A DNA stretch of 42,943 bases from Thermodesulfobacteriota bacterium (lineage in GTDB: Bacteria; Desulfobacterota; BSN033; UBA1163), in NCBI GenBank assembly GCA_030024065.1, contig JASEIE010000003.1:1-42943 (forward strand), in the 5' to 3' direction. A program made the translations under genes and the position numbers. Below, piece by piece: positions 1 through 7,798 of this stretch; positions within the stretch are counted from its first letter, which is position 1, and each line of letters begins with the position of its first letter. Below the pieces are notes generated by a model. The model was given only the letters and a program-made list of their open reading frames with translations. It searched no databases and was not told where the DNA came from.

Positions 1-132
1 CCTTTGCCCTCCGGGTCAGAGACCGCTCTGGGTCGGAGACCAAAGGGAGGAGAAATCTTACGCCTCGTCCTGGACTTTGCCTGGAAGAGGTGGCCCCTTC
101 GGGGCAGTTGTTAGAGGACCAGCAAGGATAAT

Positions 133-190
133 GTAGCGTCGGCATTTATTGCCGACGAAGTAATTCGCCCCCAGTAAATGGGGGCGCTAC
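133..190. repeat. Nested three-way-junction palindrome
   Basis: An outer stem GTAGCG (133-138) pairs with CGCTAC (185-190). It encloses two hairpins: GTCGGC/GCCGAC with loop ATTTATT (138-156), and CGCCCCC/GGGGGCG with loop AGTAAAT (166-186). The two loops are complementary to each other apart from one mismatch, so they could kiss. It lies downstream of livF. No T-run follows on either strand, so it is not a standard terminator. The rest of 1-289 shows no gene I can support. Confidence 0.7.
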
Positions 191-289
191 TTATTGACAA
201 TTTTTTGTCGATGTGAACTAACCAAGCGCCTAGGAAGGGGACGAAGGGGGATTAAACAGCGTTTTTCAAAAAGATGTGTTCCCCAAAGA

Positions 290-994
290 CTAAAGGGTGA
301 CGAGGTCTTTTATCTCCGGACTCTCGAGGAGAGCGGAGGCCGGCCCCTCTCTGATCAGACGGCCGTTTTTAAGGAGGTAGCCGCGATGGGAGATGGAGAG
401 GGTGAGATGGATCTCCTGTTCAACGATGAAGAGGGTAAGCCCGTTCTGATTCATCTTTTTCAGGGTGGCGAAGATATCTTTGATGAACCGGGGCGCAAGG
501 CCCAGAGAGGGTTCATCCAATATCAATAATTTAGGTCTTCCCATCAGCCCCCTTCCAATGGCCAGCATCTGCTGCTCCCCGCCACTCAATGTCCCTGCCC
601 TCTGATCCTTCCTCTTACTCAATTTTGGAAAGAGGCGATAGATACCTTGCAGGCTTTCTTCAATACCTTTCTTTTCCTTCCTTTTCGTGTAGGCACCCAA
701 AAGAAGGTTATCGAGGACAGAGAGGGTGGGAAAGATATGGCGGCCCTGGGGGATATGGATCAGACCTTTCGATACGATCTGATGGGGGTTGAGATTGGTG
801 ATATCTTCTTCTTCGAAATAGATTCTTCCCTCTGTTGTCTGAAGGATTCCGGAAAGGGTGAGGAGCAGGGTCGTCTTTCCCGCCCTGTTCGGTCCGATGA
901 GAGCAACTGCTTCTCCGCTTCCGATTTCAAGGGAGATCTCTTTGAGAGCAGGCAATGGGCCATAATGGACGGTCAATTTTTTTATCTTAAGCAT
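290..994 (-). CDS. livF: Branched-chain amino acid ABC transporter ATP-binding protein LivF
   Basis: This is the second ATPase of a LivFGHMK-type importer. It binds the cytoplasmic face of the LivHM permease and hydrolyses ATP to drive uptake of leucine, isoleucine, valine or related substrates. At 234 aa it has the usual LivF length. The ABC signature LSGGEQQ is followed by Walker B LLILDEP, and a switch histidine region follows. The Walker A loop reads GPNRAGKT rather than the usual GPNGAGKT; the Gly-to-Arg change comes from an AGG codon near position 890. The Gly and Lys that define the P-loop remain. It lies 298 bp downstream of livG, separated by a repeat element, and no strong ribosome-binding site is visible before its ATG. 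The family call is firm; the exact substrate is inferred. Confidence 0.93.
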   Translation of the reverse strand: MLKIKKLTVHYGPLPALKEISLEIGSGEAVALIGPNRAGKTTLLLTLSGILQTTEGRIYFEEEDITNLNPHQIVSKGLIHIPQGRHIFPTLSVLDNLLLGAYTKRKEKKGIEESLQGIYRLFPKLSKRKDQRAGTLSGGEQQMLAIGRGLMGRPKLLILDEPSLGLAPRFIKDIFATLKKMNQNGLTLFIVEQEIHLTLSISHRGYLLKNGRLIREGPASALLESPEIKDLVTL

Positions 995-1080
995 TGGTCT
1001 TTATTTCTTAAAATCCATCGTTAAAGGTTCGTCACGGACATCCCTGCCTTGACCGTATAACGAGCCCCTTATTTTCTGAG

Positions 1081-1300
1081 TAATCCTTCATGATGGGCTC
1101 GCCACCCACGAACAATGAAAATTGATCAAGTTCTTAGGTTTCGGTTACGGTTACGAAGCCCGTTTCGTAAATCGTCAAATGGTTACGGTTAAAGATTTAG
1201 AAGACGAACAACGTAACCGAATGACGATACGGGCCCTGAACCTAGCATGGTACAGGGCGGGCCTCTTTACCGTTACCTTTGGACTATAACTTTTATTTTC
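1081..1300. repeat. GTTACG-family long palindromic repeat, copy 1
   Basis: The left arm has tandem GGTTACG-like units and ends in GAAGCCCG (about 1140-1162). The right arm is its reverse complement, ending near 1300. The right arm carries a 23-bp hairpin module at 1235-1257 flanked by CGGGC on both sides (1230-1234 and 1258-1262). The left arm has the same site without the module. The right end runs into the last codons of livG, whose AGA-AAA-TAA end matches the repeat terminus seen in other copies. It fills the livG-livF gap; nothing coding is seen in 995-1292. Confidence 0.85.
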
Positions 1301-2054
1301 TTGGAGAATAGGCCTCGATCACTCCGGGGTCCCTTTTCACCACATCAGGGGGGCCTTCGGCGATGAGATCGCCATTGTTGAGCACAGCGACCTCGTCTGC
1401 AATCTCCATCACCATTCCCATATGGTGCTCGATCAGGAAGATGGTCAATCCCATTTCCCTGAGATGGCGGAACCTTTCGGTAAGCTGCTTTGCCTCAGGA
1501 TAGGTTAAACCTGCGGCTGGTTCATCGAGAAGGAGGAGGTCGGGTTTTGCAGCAAGTGCGCGAGCCAACTCGAGCATCTTCTGTTCAGCATAGGAAAGCT
1601 GAGAAGCGAACCACTTCCATCTTCCGAAGAGGCCGAGAAATTCGAGGATCTCCTTCGCCTCCTTCATGGCCGCTTCTTCTCCCTTTCTGATCCAGGGAAG
1701 CCTGAGGCCGGAGGAGAGAAGCCCTCCTTTTATCCTTGTGTGCATGCCGGTCAGGACATTTTCGACGACCGTCATATTTCCCCAGATCTGAAGCGTCTGA
1801 AATGTCCTTCCCACTCCCGACAGGGAGACCTCATGGGTTTGCAGGCCGGTGATCTCTCTCTCCTTAAAATAGATCCTTCCCGAATCGGGCCTCTCCATCC
1901 CGCTGATGAGATGAAAGAGCGTGCTCTTTCCCGCGCCATTGGGACCCATCAAGCCCTTGATCGTTCCCCTTCGCACCTGAAGCGAAATTTGGTTCAATGC
2001 CCTGACGCCATCATAATTCTTCGTGATCTCTTCCACACTCAGAAGGGACATCAT
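1293..2054 (-). CDS. livG: Branched-chain amino acid ABC transporter ATP-binding protein LivG
   Basis: This is the first ATPase subunit of the Liv importer, acting with LivF on the LivHM permease. Walker A GPNGAGKST is canonical, Walker B is LLLLDEPAAGL, and the signature is degenerate (QLSYAEQKM), as is usual in LivG. The open frame reaches back to 2090, but I place the start at 2054. There the ATG overlaps the livM stop as ATGA, with a purine-rich AGGGTGG just upstream. This gives 253 aa, the normal LivG size, and implies translational coupling with livM. The C-terminal codons and stop lie inside the end of repeat copy 1. Confidence 0.93.
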   Translation of the reverse strand: MMSLLSVEEITKNYDGVRALNQISLQVRRGTIKGLMGPNGAGKSTLFHLISGMERPDSGRIYFKEREITGLQTHEVSLSGVGRTFQTLQIWGNMTVVENVLTGMHTRIKGGLLSSGLRLPWIRKGEEAAMKEAKEILEFLGLFGRWKWFASQLSYAEQKMLELARALAAKPDLLLLDEPAAGLTYPEAKQLTERFRHLREMGLTIFLIEHHMGMVMEIADEVAVLNNGDLIAEGPPDVVKRDPGVIEAYSPRK

Positions 2055-3133
2055 ATATCCACCCTTTCCCTCCTCCTCTTTCTTCCCCAATAGCTGACCA
2101 GGTAGATTAATCTGACCCTCAGGCGGGTTCCGATCCCATCCGGAAAGAAGATGAGCAAGAGGATCAAGATGACTCCATAGATGGGAAGGCTATACTCCTG
2201 ATACTTGCCGAGGGTGTCGATGAGATAGGTGAGGAAGATGGCTCCTGCGATGGGACCATAGAGGTTTCCCATCCCGCCGAAGATGACCATCATGACGATG
2301 AGCACGGAGAGGTTGAGGCTGAATGTCTCGGGATTGGCTACGGACATCACACAGGCAAAGAGACTTCCTGCAAATCCGGCAAAGGAAGCGCCAACGACAA
2401 AGACCCCGAGCTTGACCCCGGCCACTTTTATTCCAACGGCGGAGGCGGCATCCTCATTAACAGCCACAGCTAAAAAAGCCCGGCCCATCCTGGAGCGAAT
2501 CAGATTTTTTGAAAAGAGGACCAGTCCCGCTAAAACCCCCCAGATCAGGTAATATTGCCTCAGATAGGTGTCGAAAACGAATCCGGCCAGAGAGAAGAAA
2601 GGGATGTCAAAGATTCCGATGACGCCGCCCGTAAGACCCGGAGCTTCTCTCACCATGACGAGAAAGATTTCTCCAAAGCCCAGCGTGGCCAGGGCAAGGA
2701 AATATCCCTTCAATTTTAAGATGGGTCTTCCGATGATGTAGGCAAAGAGAGAGGCTGTCAAAGCGGATACCCAGAAGGCTAAAAAGGGAGGAAAGCCATA
2801 TCGGGTGGTGAGGATGGCTGTGGTATAGGCTCCGATTCCGAAGAAGGCCGCATGCCCCAGAGAGATCTGACCGGCATAGCCGAGGAAGAGGGTCAATCCG
2901 AGGGCAAGAATGGCATGAATGCCTGCGAGGACCATGAGGTGATGGAAGTGCGGATCAATCCAGATCAACGGGAGAAGCAAGAGGGTCAACAGATAGAAGA
3001 GATCCCTCTTTCTGAATTGATACTCCCTTCTGTAATGGAGCTGCGGATCGGGAATGATCAGGGAAAGGAGCCATAATGCTCCTGAATAGAGCAGGTCTCT
3101 CTTTTTGAATTCTTTATGGATCGAATCTACCAT
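2051..3133 (-). CDS. livM: Branched-chain amino acid ABC transporter permease LivM
   Basis: This integral-membrane permease subunit pairs with LivH to form the transport channel. The conserved core starts near residue 70 (HAILALGLTLFLGYAGQISL and what follows), with multiple hydrophobic segments to residue 340. Its ATG overlaps the livH stop and its stop overlaps the livG ATG, so livH-livM-livG is a tightly coupled unit. Oddly, the N-terminus holds an internal tandem duplication. Residues 9-34 (FKKRDLLY...DPQLHY) and 40-65 (FRKRDLFY...DPHFHH) align at about 14 of 26 positions with a 31-residue offset, and their DNA is visibly related. This adds one hydrophobic segment and could flip the N-terminal topology. 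Confidence 0.93.
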   Translation of the reverse strand: MVDSIHKEFKKRDLLYSGALWLLSLIIPDPQLHYRREYQFRKRDLFYLLTLLLLPLIWIDPHFHHLMVLAGIHAILALGLTLFLGYAGQISLGHAAFFGIGAYTTAILTTRYGFPPFLAFWVSALTASLFAYIIGRPILKLKGYFLALATLGFGEIFLVMVREAPGLTGGVIGIFDIPFFSLAGFVFDTYLRQYYLIWGVLAGLVLFSKNLIRSRMGRAFLAVAVNEDAASAVGIKVAGVKLGVFVVGASFAGFAGSLFACVMSVANPETFSLNLSVLIVMMVIFGGMGNLYGPIAGAIFLTYLIDTLGKYQEYSLPIYGVILILLLIFFPDGIGTRLRVRLIYLVSYWGRKRRRERVDI

Positions 3134-4017
3134 CGGCGACTATCGATAAAGGGTGAACCCAGAATTCCTTTCGGTCTAAAATAGAGAATGAGCAGTAAGA
3201 TGATGAAAGCGATTGCATCCTTATAACCCGAAGGGATGAAAGCGACACTCAAAGACTCCGCTACTCCGAGGACAAACCCTCCGAGGATGGCGCCGCTGTT
3301 CTTGCCCCAGCCTCCGAGGACTGCTGCGATAAATCCCTTCAATCCTATCAGGGTGCCGGAATAATAACTGACATAGAAGATAGGCGTGATGAAAATTCCG
3401 GCAATGGAACCGATCCCCGCACTCACCCCAAAGGCGAGAAAGATCATCAGGTTTCTCGGAATCCCCGAGAGATCAGCGCCGAGAGGGTCGGTTGAACTTG
3501 CCTCCATTGCCTTTCCCAGCAGGGTGCGATGAGAAAGCAGAGAGAGGGAGAGCAACACCAGAAAGGTGGCTCCGAGGACCCAGAGACTCTGAGGCGAAAC
3601 GGAGACCGTCCATATCTCGAAGGGTCCCGTTCCTGAAAAGGGAGGCAGGGCCTTGGGCAGGGTCCCAAAGACCAGCCCGCTCGCACTGCTCAGGAAGAGA
3701 GAAGCGCCGAGAGTGGCCATGATGAGGATGGGCAGGGAGGCTTTTCGCAGGGGATAGATGACCAGCAGGTGCAGAAGGAAACCGATGAGGACGACGATCA
3801 AGACAGAGAAAAGGGCTGCCAAAGAGTAGGGAAGATGGATCCTGTTGAGAAGGAAGAAGGTGATCATTCCCCCTAACATCACAAACTCACCCTGTGCAAA
3901 GTTGATGATCTGGGAAGCCCTTGCAATCGTGACGAACCCCAGTCCAACCAGGGCATAGATGGCCCCGAAGGTGATTCCGGATGTGAGGTGCTGAGGAATG
4001 GTGGCCCAGATGTCCAT
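3127..4017 (-). CDS. livH: Branched-chain amino acid ABC transporter permease LivH
   Basis: This 296-aa integral-membrane permease is the partner of LivM. The N-terminal pattern GAIYALVGLGFVTIARAS followed by INFAQGEFVMLGG is the typical LivH signature, and hydrophobic helices run to the C-terminus. It is the first gene of the livHMGF group, which is separated from livK by a terminator and a long repeat. The repeat homology begins at 4019, only one base beyond the start codon, so no native leader with a recognisable Shine-Dalgarno site remains. The ATG is chosen from the conserved N-terminus. Confidence 0.93.
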   Translation of the reverse strand: MDIWATIPQHLTSGITFGAIYALVGLGFVTIARASQIINFAQGEFVMLGGMITFFLLNRIHLPYSLAALFSVLIVVLIGFLLHLLVIYPLRKASLPILIMATLGASLFLSSASGLVFGTLPKALPPFSGTGPFEIWTVSVSPQSLWVLGATFLVLLSLSLLSHRTLLGKAMEASSTDPLGADLSGIPRNLMIFLAFGVSAGIGSIAGIFITPIFYVSYYSGTLIGLKGFIAAVLGGWGKNSGAILGGFVLGVAESLSVAFIPSGYKDAIAFIILLLILYFRPKGILGSPFIDSRRW

Positions 4018-4018
4018 G

Positions 4019-4316
4019 TAATCTTTTATGATGGGTTCGTCACCCTCGAACCATGAAAATACTCTGGGTGTTTGGGTTACGCTTACGAAGCCCGCCCTGT
4101 ACCATGCTAGGTTCAGGGCCCGTTTCGATTGATAGTCAAACGGTTATGGGTGACGACGCTGGTATCGAAGCAAGAAGCTTGAAATTAGAAGTTCGAGTAT
4201 CCAGCATCCATATACGAGATTCGATACGAGCTTCGACAACAATAAACTTCAATTTCAATTCAACGATACGGGCCTCGTTACCCTTACCGTTAGACTTTTA
4301 TTTCCTAAGTAAATGA
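4019..4316. repeat. GTTACG-family long palindromic repeat, copy 2
   Basis: This copy is homologous to copy 1 from TAATC...ATGATGGG (4019) onward. The 23-bp hairpin module is on the left arm (4095-4117) between two GCCCG pentamers (4090-4094 and 4118-4122). The matching right-arm site at 4269-4273 (CGGGC) is empty. An internal secondary inverted repeat (GAAGCTTGAAATT against AATTTCAATTC-like sequence) occupies about 4170-4260. The right end (CTTTTATTTCCTAAGTAAATGAA) matches the sequence at the mfd start. No coding sequence is supported in 4018-4383. Confidence 0.85.
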
Positions 4317-4351
4317 AAAAGGGTGGACTCGATTCGTTTGTCCACCCTTTC
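4316..4351 (-). terminator. Rho-independent terminator after livK
   Basis: An 11-bp perfect stem pairs AAAGGGTGGAC (4318-4328) with GTCCACCCTTT (4340-4350) around an 11-nt loop. Read on the minus strand, the stem is followed by a run of T. It sits 33 bp beyond the livK stop and before livH, so it should lower transcription of the membrane components relative to the binding protein. Confidence 0.8.
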
Positions 4352-4383
4352 AATTTACCCCTATTCTCTTCTCTCTTCAAGCC

Positions 4384-5568
4384 TTATTCGGTTCCGGGGA
4401 ATTTAATCCGTTTGAACTTACCTCCTTCGATCCTGACAAAGACCATATCCTTTTTGCTCAAACCGTCATGGTCCGTCGAGCTGAACTGATAAATTCCATG
4501 TGTACCTTTAAATTCTTTGGTATTTTCGAGGGCATCCCTCAGGCTGGCGCGGGTCGCCTTTCCCTTATCACGCCGCAGGGCATCGCTAATCAAGCCCATT
4601 ATGTCGTAACCGTAGCCGGCTATCTGGTCGGGGGGCGCTCCGTAACGCTGCGTCCAGCGCTTATCAAAATCGATGTTGACGGGCTTAACAGGATCGTTCT
4701 CATCGAGTTGATCGAAGACCACCGGTTTGGCGGCAGGAAACTCCACCCCTTCCATCGCTTCCCCTCCGAGGGCAATGATGAAGCCAAATCCAAAGGCATG
4801 CGTTCCGAGGATCGGAGTCTTTACTCCCAACGCCCGCAGGTTCTTGCAAATAATAGGACCTGGTGGGCCGCCAGTCGAGGCATAAAAGGCATCCACCTTT
4901 TCCTTTTCAATGATCGGTTTGAGCTTGATGAGCTGGGGCGTCATGTCTATATCTGCAGGTTTATGGGTCTCGGGCGAGAGGATGACCTTGATTCCCTTTT
5001 CCTCCCCGAAGCGTTTAAAGTTCTCAGCAAGGGCTTGCGCCAGAGGCCAGGCACCAGGGAAGACCAGAACCTTCTTATATTTTCTGGCCAGAGAAAGATC
5101 GACCAGTTTCTGGGAAACGATGATGTCGTTCTGGGCGATGTTAAAGGACCACTTCTGCTTTAAGCCCCGGACCATGGGGTTGGATGGACAGATGATGATA
5201 TTGGTGATCTTCTCCCTTTCGGCGATGGCCCGGGTGGTGGCCTGCAAGTTGTCCTCAAAGGGACCCACGACTAAAAGGATGTCTTTGTCACGGGTAAACT
5301 TGGTCATGTTGGCTGCTGCCCTGCCCACATCGAAGCCGTTATCCTCGAAGAGCAATTCAAGAAGCCGTCCGTCCACGCCGCCCTTGGCGTTGATTTTCTC
5401 CACCTCCAGGACCATGGCATTTTTTAAAGTCTTGGTGATCTCTGCCCAGGGACCGGTCAGCTCGAGGTTAACGCCGATCTTGTAGGGTGGCTTCGACGCC
5501 GCCTGGATCGGGTGTGTCCACAAAATGAAAACAAAAACGAGAATAAGAATCGAAAATAATTTCTTCAT
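4384..5568 (-). CDS. livK: ABC transporter substrate-binding protein, LivK-like
   Basis: This is the periplasmic ligand-binding subunit of the Liv importer (periplasmic binding protein family 6). Residues 1-23 form a signal peptide: Lys-Lys, a hydrophobic stretch, then an IQAAS-like cleavage site. The mature start YKIGVNLELTGPWAE is typical of the family, and the 394-aa length is normal. A strong GGAGGTG Shine-Dalgarno lies just before the ATG (about 5578-5584). It begins 21 bp after asd and is probably co-transcribed with it; a terminator follows. The ligand is inferred to be a branched-chain amino acid from context, but family members also bind aromatic compounds, amides and short organic acids. 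Confidence 0.9.
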   Translation of the reverse strand: MKKLFSILILVFVFILWTHPIQAASKPPYKIGVNLELTGPWAEITKTLKNAMVLEVEKINAKGGVDGRLLELLFEDNGFDVGRAAANMTKFTRDKDILLVVGPFEDNLQATTRAIAEREKITNIIICPSNPMVRGLKQKWSFNIAQNDIIVSQKLVDLSLARKYKKVLVFPGAWPLAQALAENFKRFGEEKGIKVILSPETHKPADIDMTPQLIKLKPIIEKEKVDAFYASTGGPPGPIICKNLRALGVKTPILGTHAFGFGFIIALGGEAMEGVEFPAAKPVVFDQLDENDPVKPVNIDFDKRWTQRYGAPPDQIAGYGYDIMGLISDALRRDKGKATRASLRDALENTKEFKGTHGIYQFSSTDHDGLSKKDMVFVRIEGGKFKRIKFPGTE

Positions 5569-5589
5569 GATGGTTTCACCTCCATGTTT

Positions 5590-6612
5590 CTATAAGTATT
5601 TCTGTATCAGGGTCTCAGCGATCTGAACCGCATTGAGCGCCGCGCCCTTCCGGATGTTGTCCGAAACGATCCACATATTGATCCCATTGGGAATGGACTC
5701 GTCCTCACGAATCCTTCCCACAAAGGTCTCATCCTTTCCAGCGGCGTGGATGGCCAGGGGGTATTCGGACTTCTTCGGATTGTCGACGACGACCACGCCC
5801 GGAGCCTTTGAGAGAATCTCCCGAACCTCATTTGCCGTCAGTTTCTTCTCGGTCTCAATATTGACCGATTCGGAATGACTATAGAAGACCGGGACCCTCA
5901 CCGTAGTGGCGGTGATGCGGATGGAGTCGTCTTCCATGATCTTCTTCGTCTCATTGACCATCTTCATCTCTTCCTTGGTGTAACCGTTCTCGAGGAAGAC
6001 ATCGATCTGGGGGAGGCAGTTGAAGGCGATCTGATGAGGATAGACCTCTTTCTTGATCTCCTGCTGGTTATAGATGGCAAGAACCTGGCTCTCCAACTCT
6101 TTTATCGCCCTCTTTCCCGTTCCGGAGACCGACTGATAGGTGGAGACGACGACCCGTTTGATCCGGGCCGCGTCATGGATGGGTTTCAGCGCCACGACCA
6201 TTTGGATGGTCGAGCAGTTTGGGTTGGCGATGATATTCTTTTTTTGATATCCGGCAATGGCATGGGCATTCACCTCCGGAACGATAAGGGGAACCTCGGG
6301 ATCCATCCGGAAGGCGCTCGTATTATCAATGACCACACAGCCTGCCCTTCCCGCAATGGGCGCAAACTTCTGGCTGACCGACCCTCCGGGAGAGAAGAGT
6401 CCGATATCCATCCCGGCGAAGGAGTTCTCATTCATGACCTCCACCGTATAAGACTTTCCTTTGAACTCCAACCTCGAGCTCGCTCCTCTCTGAGAGGCAA
6501 GGAGCTTTAACTGGTTGACCGGGAAATTCCTCTGCTCCAGAATAGAGATCATCTCATTTCCGACAGCACCGGTAGCCCCTGCCACTGCCACATTGTACTT
6601 CTCTTTTTTCAT
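5590..6612 (-). CDS. asd: Aspartate-semialdehyde dehydrogenase
   Basis: It reduces aspartyl phosphate to aspartate semialdehyde with NADPH in the cytoplasm, the branch point to lysine/diaminopimelate, threonine, methionine and isoleucine. The N-terminal nucleotide-binding loop is GATGAVGNE (residues 12-20). The catalytic cysteine is Cys133 in NPNCSTIQ, and a conserved region VPVFYSHSE carries the substrate-binding histidine. The length of 340 aa is normal. It lies between the leu genes and livK on the same strand. Upstream is a palindromic repeat where a promoter or leader would be expected. Confidence 0.97.
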   Translation of the reverse strand: MKKEKYNVAVAGATGAVGNEMISILEQRNFPVNQLKLLASQRGASSRLEFKGKSYTVEVMNENSFAGMDIGLFSPGGSVSQKFAPIAGRAGCVVIDNTSAFRMDPEVPLIVPEVNAHAIAGYQKKNIIANPNCSTIQMVVALKPIHDAARIKRVVVSTYQSVSGTGKRAIKELESQVLAIYNQQEIKKEVYPHQIAFNCLPQIDVFLENGYTKEEMKMVNETKKIMEDDSIRITATTVRVPVFYSHSESVNIETEKKLTANEVREILSKAPGVVVVDNPKKSEYPLAIHAAGKDETFVGRIREDESIPNGINMWIVSDNIRKGAALNAVQIAETLIQKYL

Positions 6613-6630
6613 AGGTTCCTCCAGATTTTA

Positions 6631-6757
6631 CCCCGTTAGAAGTAATGCTCCGCTACTCTGCAGCCCCGCCTGTGGCGGGAGAACTTTTTAGAACAATTCC
6701 AGCCAGGTTAATGCCCCGCTCGATTTCGAGTTGCAACAACTGGAATTTCTAACGGGG
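6631..6757. repeat. CCCCGTTAG-family palindrome, copy 1 (127 bp)
   Basis: The outer arms CCCCGTTAGAAGT and ATTTCTAACGGGG bracket a variable core that contains a further hairpin, CCCGCC-TGT-GGCGGG. It lies 18 bp upstream of the asd start. Three more copies of 40, 150 and 95 bp occur in the window. Confidence 0.85.
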
Positions 6758-6817
6758 TTTACAGAAACAGGGATGTTCAACCGAACACCCCTATCCTTTG
6801 GATACGCCCTTGTATCA

Positions 6818-7071
6818 ATTTATAAATACTGCAATTCAGACACTGGACTTCAGACGTTAGACATCAGACTTCTCTAATATAGGAAATTAACTCTATTCCA
6901 CTCTTTTGAAATTCTTTCGTATATGCAAGAGTGTCATTCCTTCTGGTAGCTGCCAGCCGTTCGGCTAATCTCATGCCGAAGCCTTATCCGTGTGTATTCT
7001 CTAGCCATTTTTTGTTCTTCAGTCTAATGTCTGAGGTCTATAGTCTTACTGTCTGAATCACAGTTATAAAT
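6818..7071. repeat. AGAC-unit inverted repeat in the leuD-asd gap
   Basis: The left arm begins ATTTATAA and carries CTG..ATTCAGACA followed by degenerate AGAC units (CAGACTT-type). The right arm is its approximate reverse complement, ending ATAAAT at 7071. The arms are about 50 nt each around a 140-nt centre. With the palindrome at 6631-6757 and an unremarkable AT-rich stretch at 7072-7251, this accounts for the whole 639-bp gap. No gene, and in particular no leuB, is seen there. Confidence 0.6.
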
Positions 7072-7251
7072 AGAAGAAAGAGAGGTCTGTTGTCAAGAGG
7101 GGAAAAATTATCGGTGCATATTATGCATTCGTGGATTGATTGGTTAGGCGCCATTCTTTTTTGTATAAAACTCAACAATCAAGTCTGGGTGACCCCCAAA
7201 CTTGCCAAACTTGCAACTGTATAAAAGAGGGATGTTGTTGATGAGGTTGAG

Positions 7252-7746
7252 TTATTTTATTCTTTTTTTTCGGAGGTGGGGGATGAGGCCTCCATCCCTG
7301 AGCAGTTCCTGCATAAAGGGGGGGATGGATTTTGCGAAAAACTTGCGATTCTGGGTGAGGTCAAAGATCTCGCCGGTTGAGAGATCGACTCGAACCCGGT
7401 CTCCGTCCTTAATCGCTTCCGAAGCCTCCGGAGATTCGAGGAGGGGTAGGCCCAGGTTGAAACTATTGCGGAAAAAGATCCGGGCAAAACTTTCAGCGAT
7501 GATACAGGAGATGCCTGCAGCCTTCAGGGCAAGGGGAGCATGTTCACGCGAGGAGCCACAGCCAAAATTCTTTTCGGCGATAAGAAGATCGCCCTGTCTG
7601 ACCTCTTTTTTGAATTCAGGCCTCTCGTCCTCCATCGCATGTTTAGCCAGTTCCTCAGCATCCGATTGATTGAGATAGCGAGCGGGGATGATGGCATCGG
7701 TATCGACATCCGACCCAAATTTCCAGATTCTTCCTTCGAGTTTCAT
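7252..7746 (-). CDS. leuD: 3-isopropylmalate dehydratase small subunit
   Basis: This swivelling-domain subunit works with LeuC to isomerise 2-isopropylmalate to 3-isopropylmalate in leucine biosynthesis. The SDVDTDAIIPARYLN segment (residues 12-26) and GCGSSREHAPLAL (62-74) are the substrate-binding motifs of the short, LeuD2/archaeal-type family, and 164 aa matches that class. It is 88 bp downstream of leuC in the same orientation. A homoaconitase or methylcitrate-type role cannot be ruled out from sequence alone, but the neighbouring leuA supports leucine synthesis. Confidence 0.93.
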   Translation of the reverse strand: MKLEGRIWKFGSDVDTDAIIPARYLNQSDAEELAKHAMEDERPEFKKEVRQGDLLIAEKNFGCGSSREHAPLALKAAGISCIIAESFARIFFRNSFNLGLPLLESPEASEAIKDGDRVRVDLSTGEIFDLTQNRKFFAKSIPPFMQELLRDGGLIPHLRKKRIK

Positions 7747-7798
7747 GGTTTTCCTCTAAAGCAAAATTTTCCCCTCTTCCTTTTCACCCCCACCCTGA

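Noticed and set aside
194..529. Plus-strand frame overlapping the livF 3' end
   Set aside because: It is antisense to livF over most of its length, with no family match or ribosome-binding site.
1081..1300. Possible CRISPR-like array in repeat-rich gaps
   Set aside because: The units are degenerate, without regular spacers, and form inverted rather than direct arrays. No cas genes are present.
7072..7251. Decayed leuB remnant in the leuD-asd gap
   Set aside because: No frame there shows the isopropylmalate dehydrogenase motifs; only AT-rich and weakly repetitive sequence is seen.
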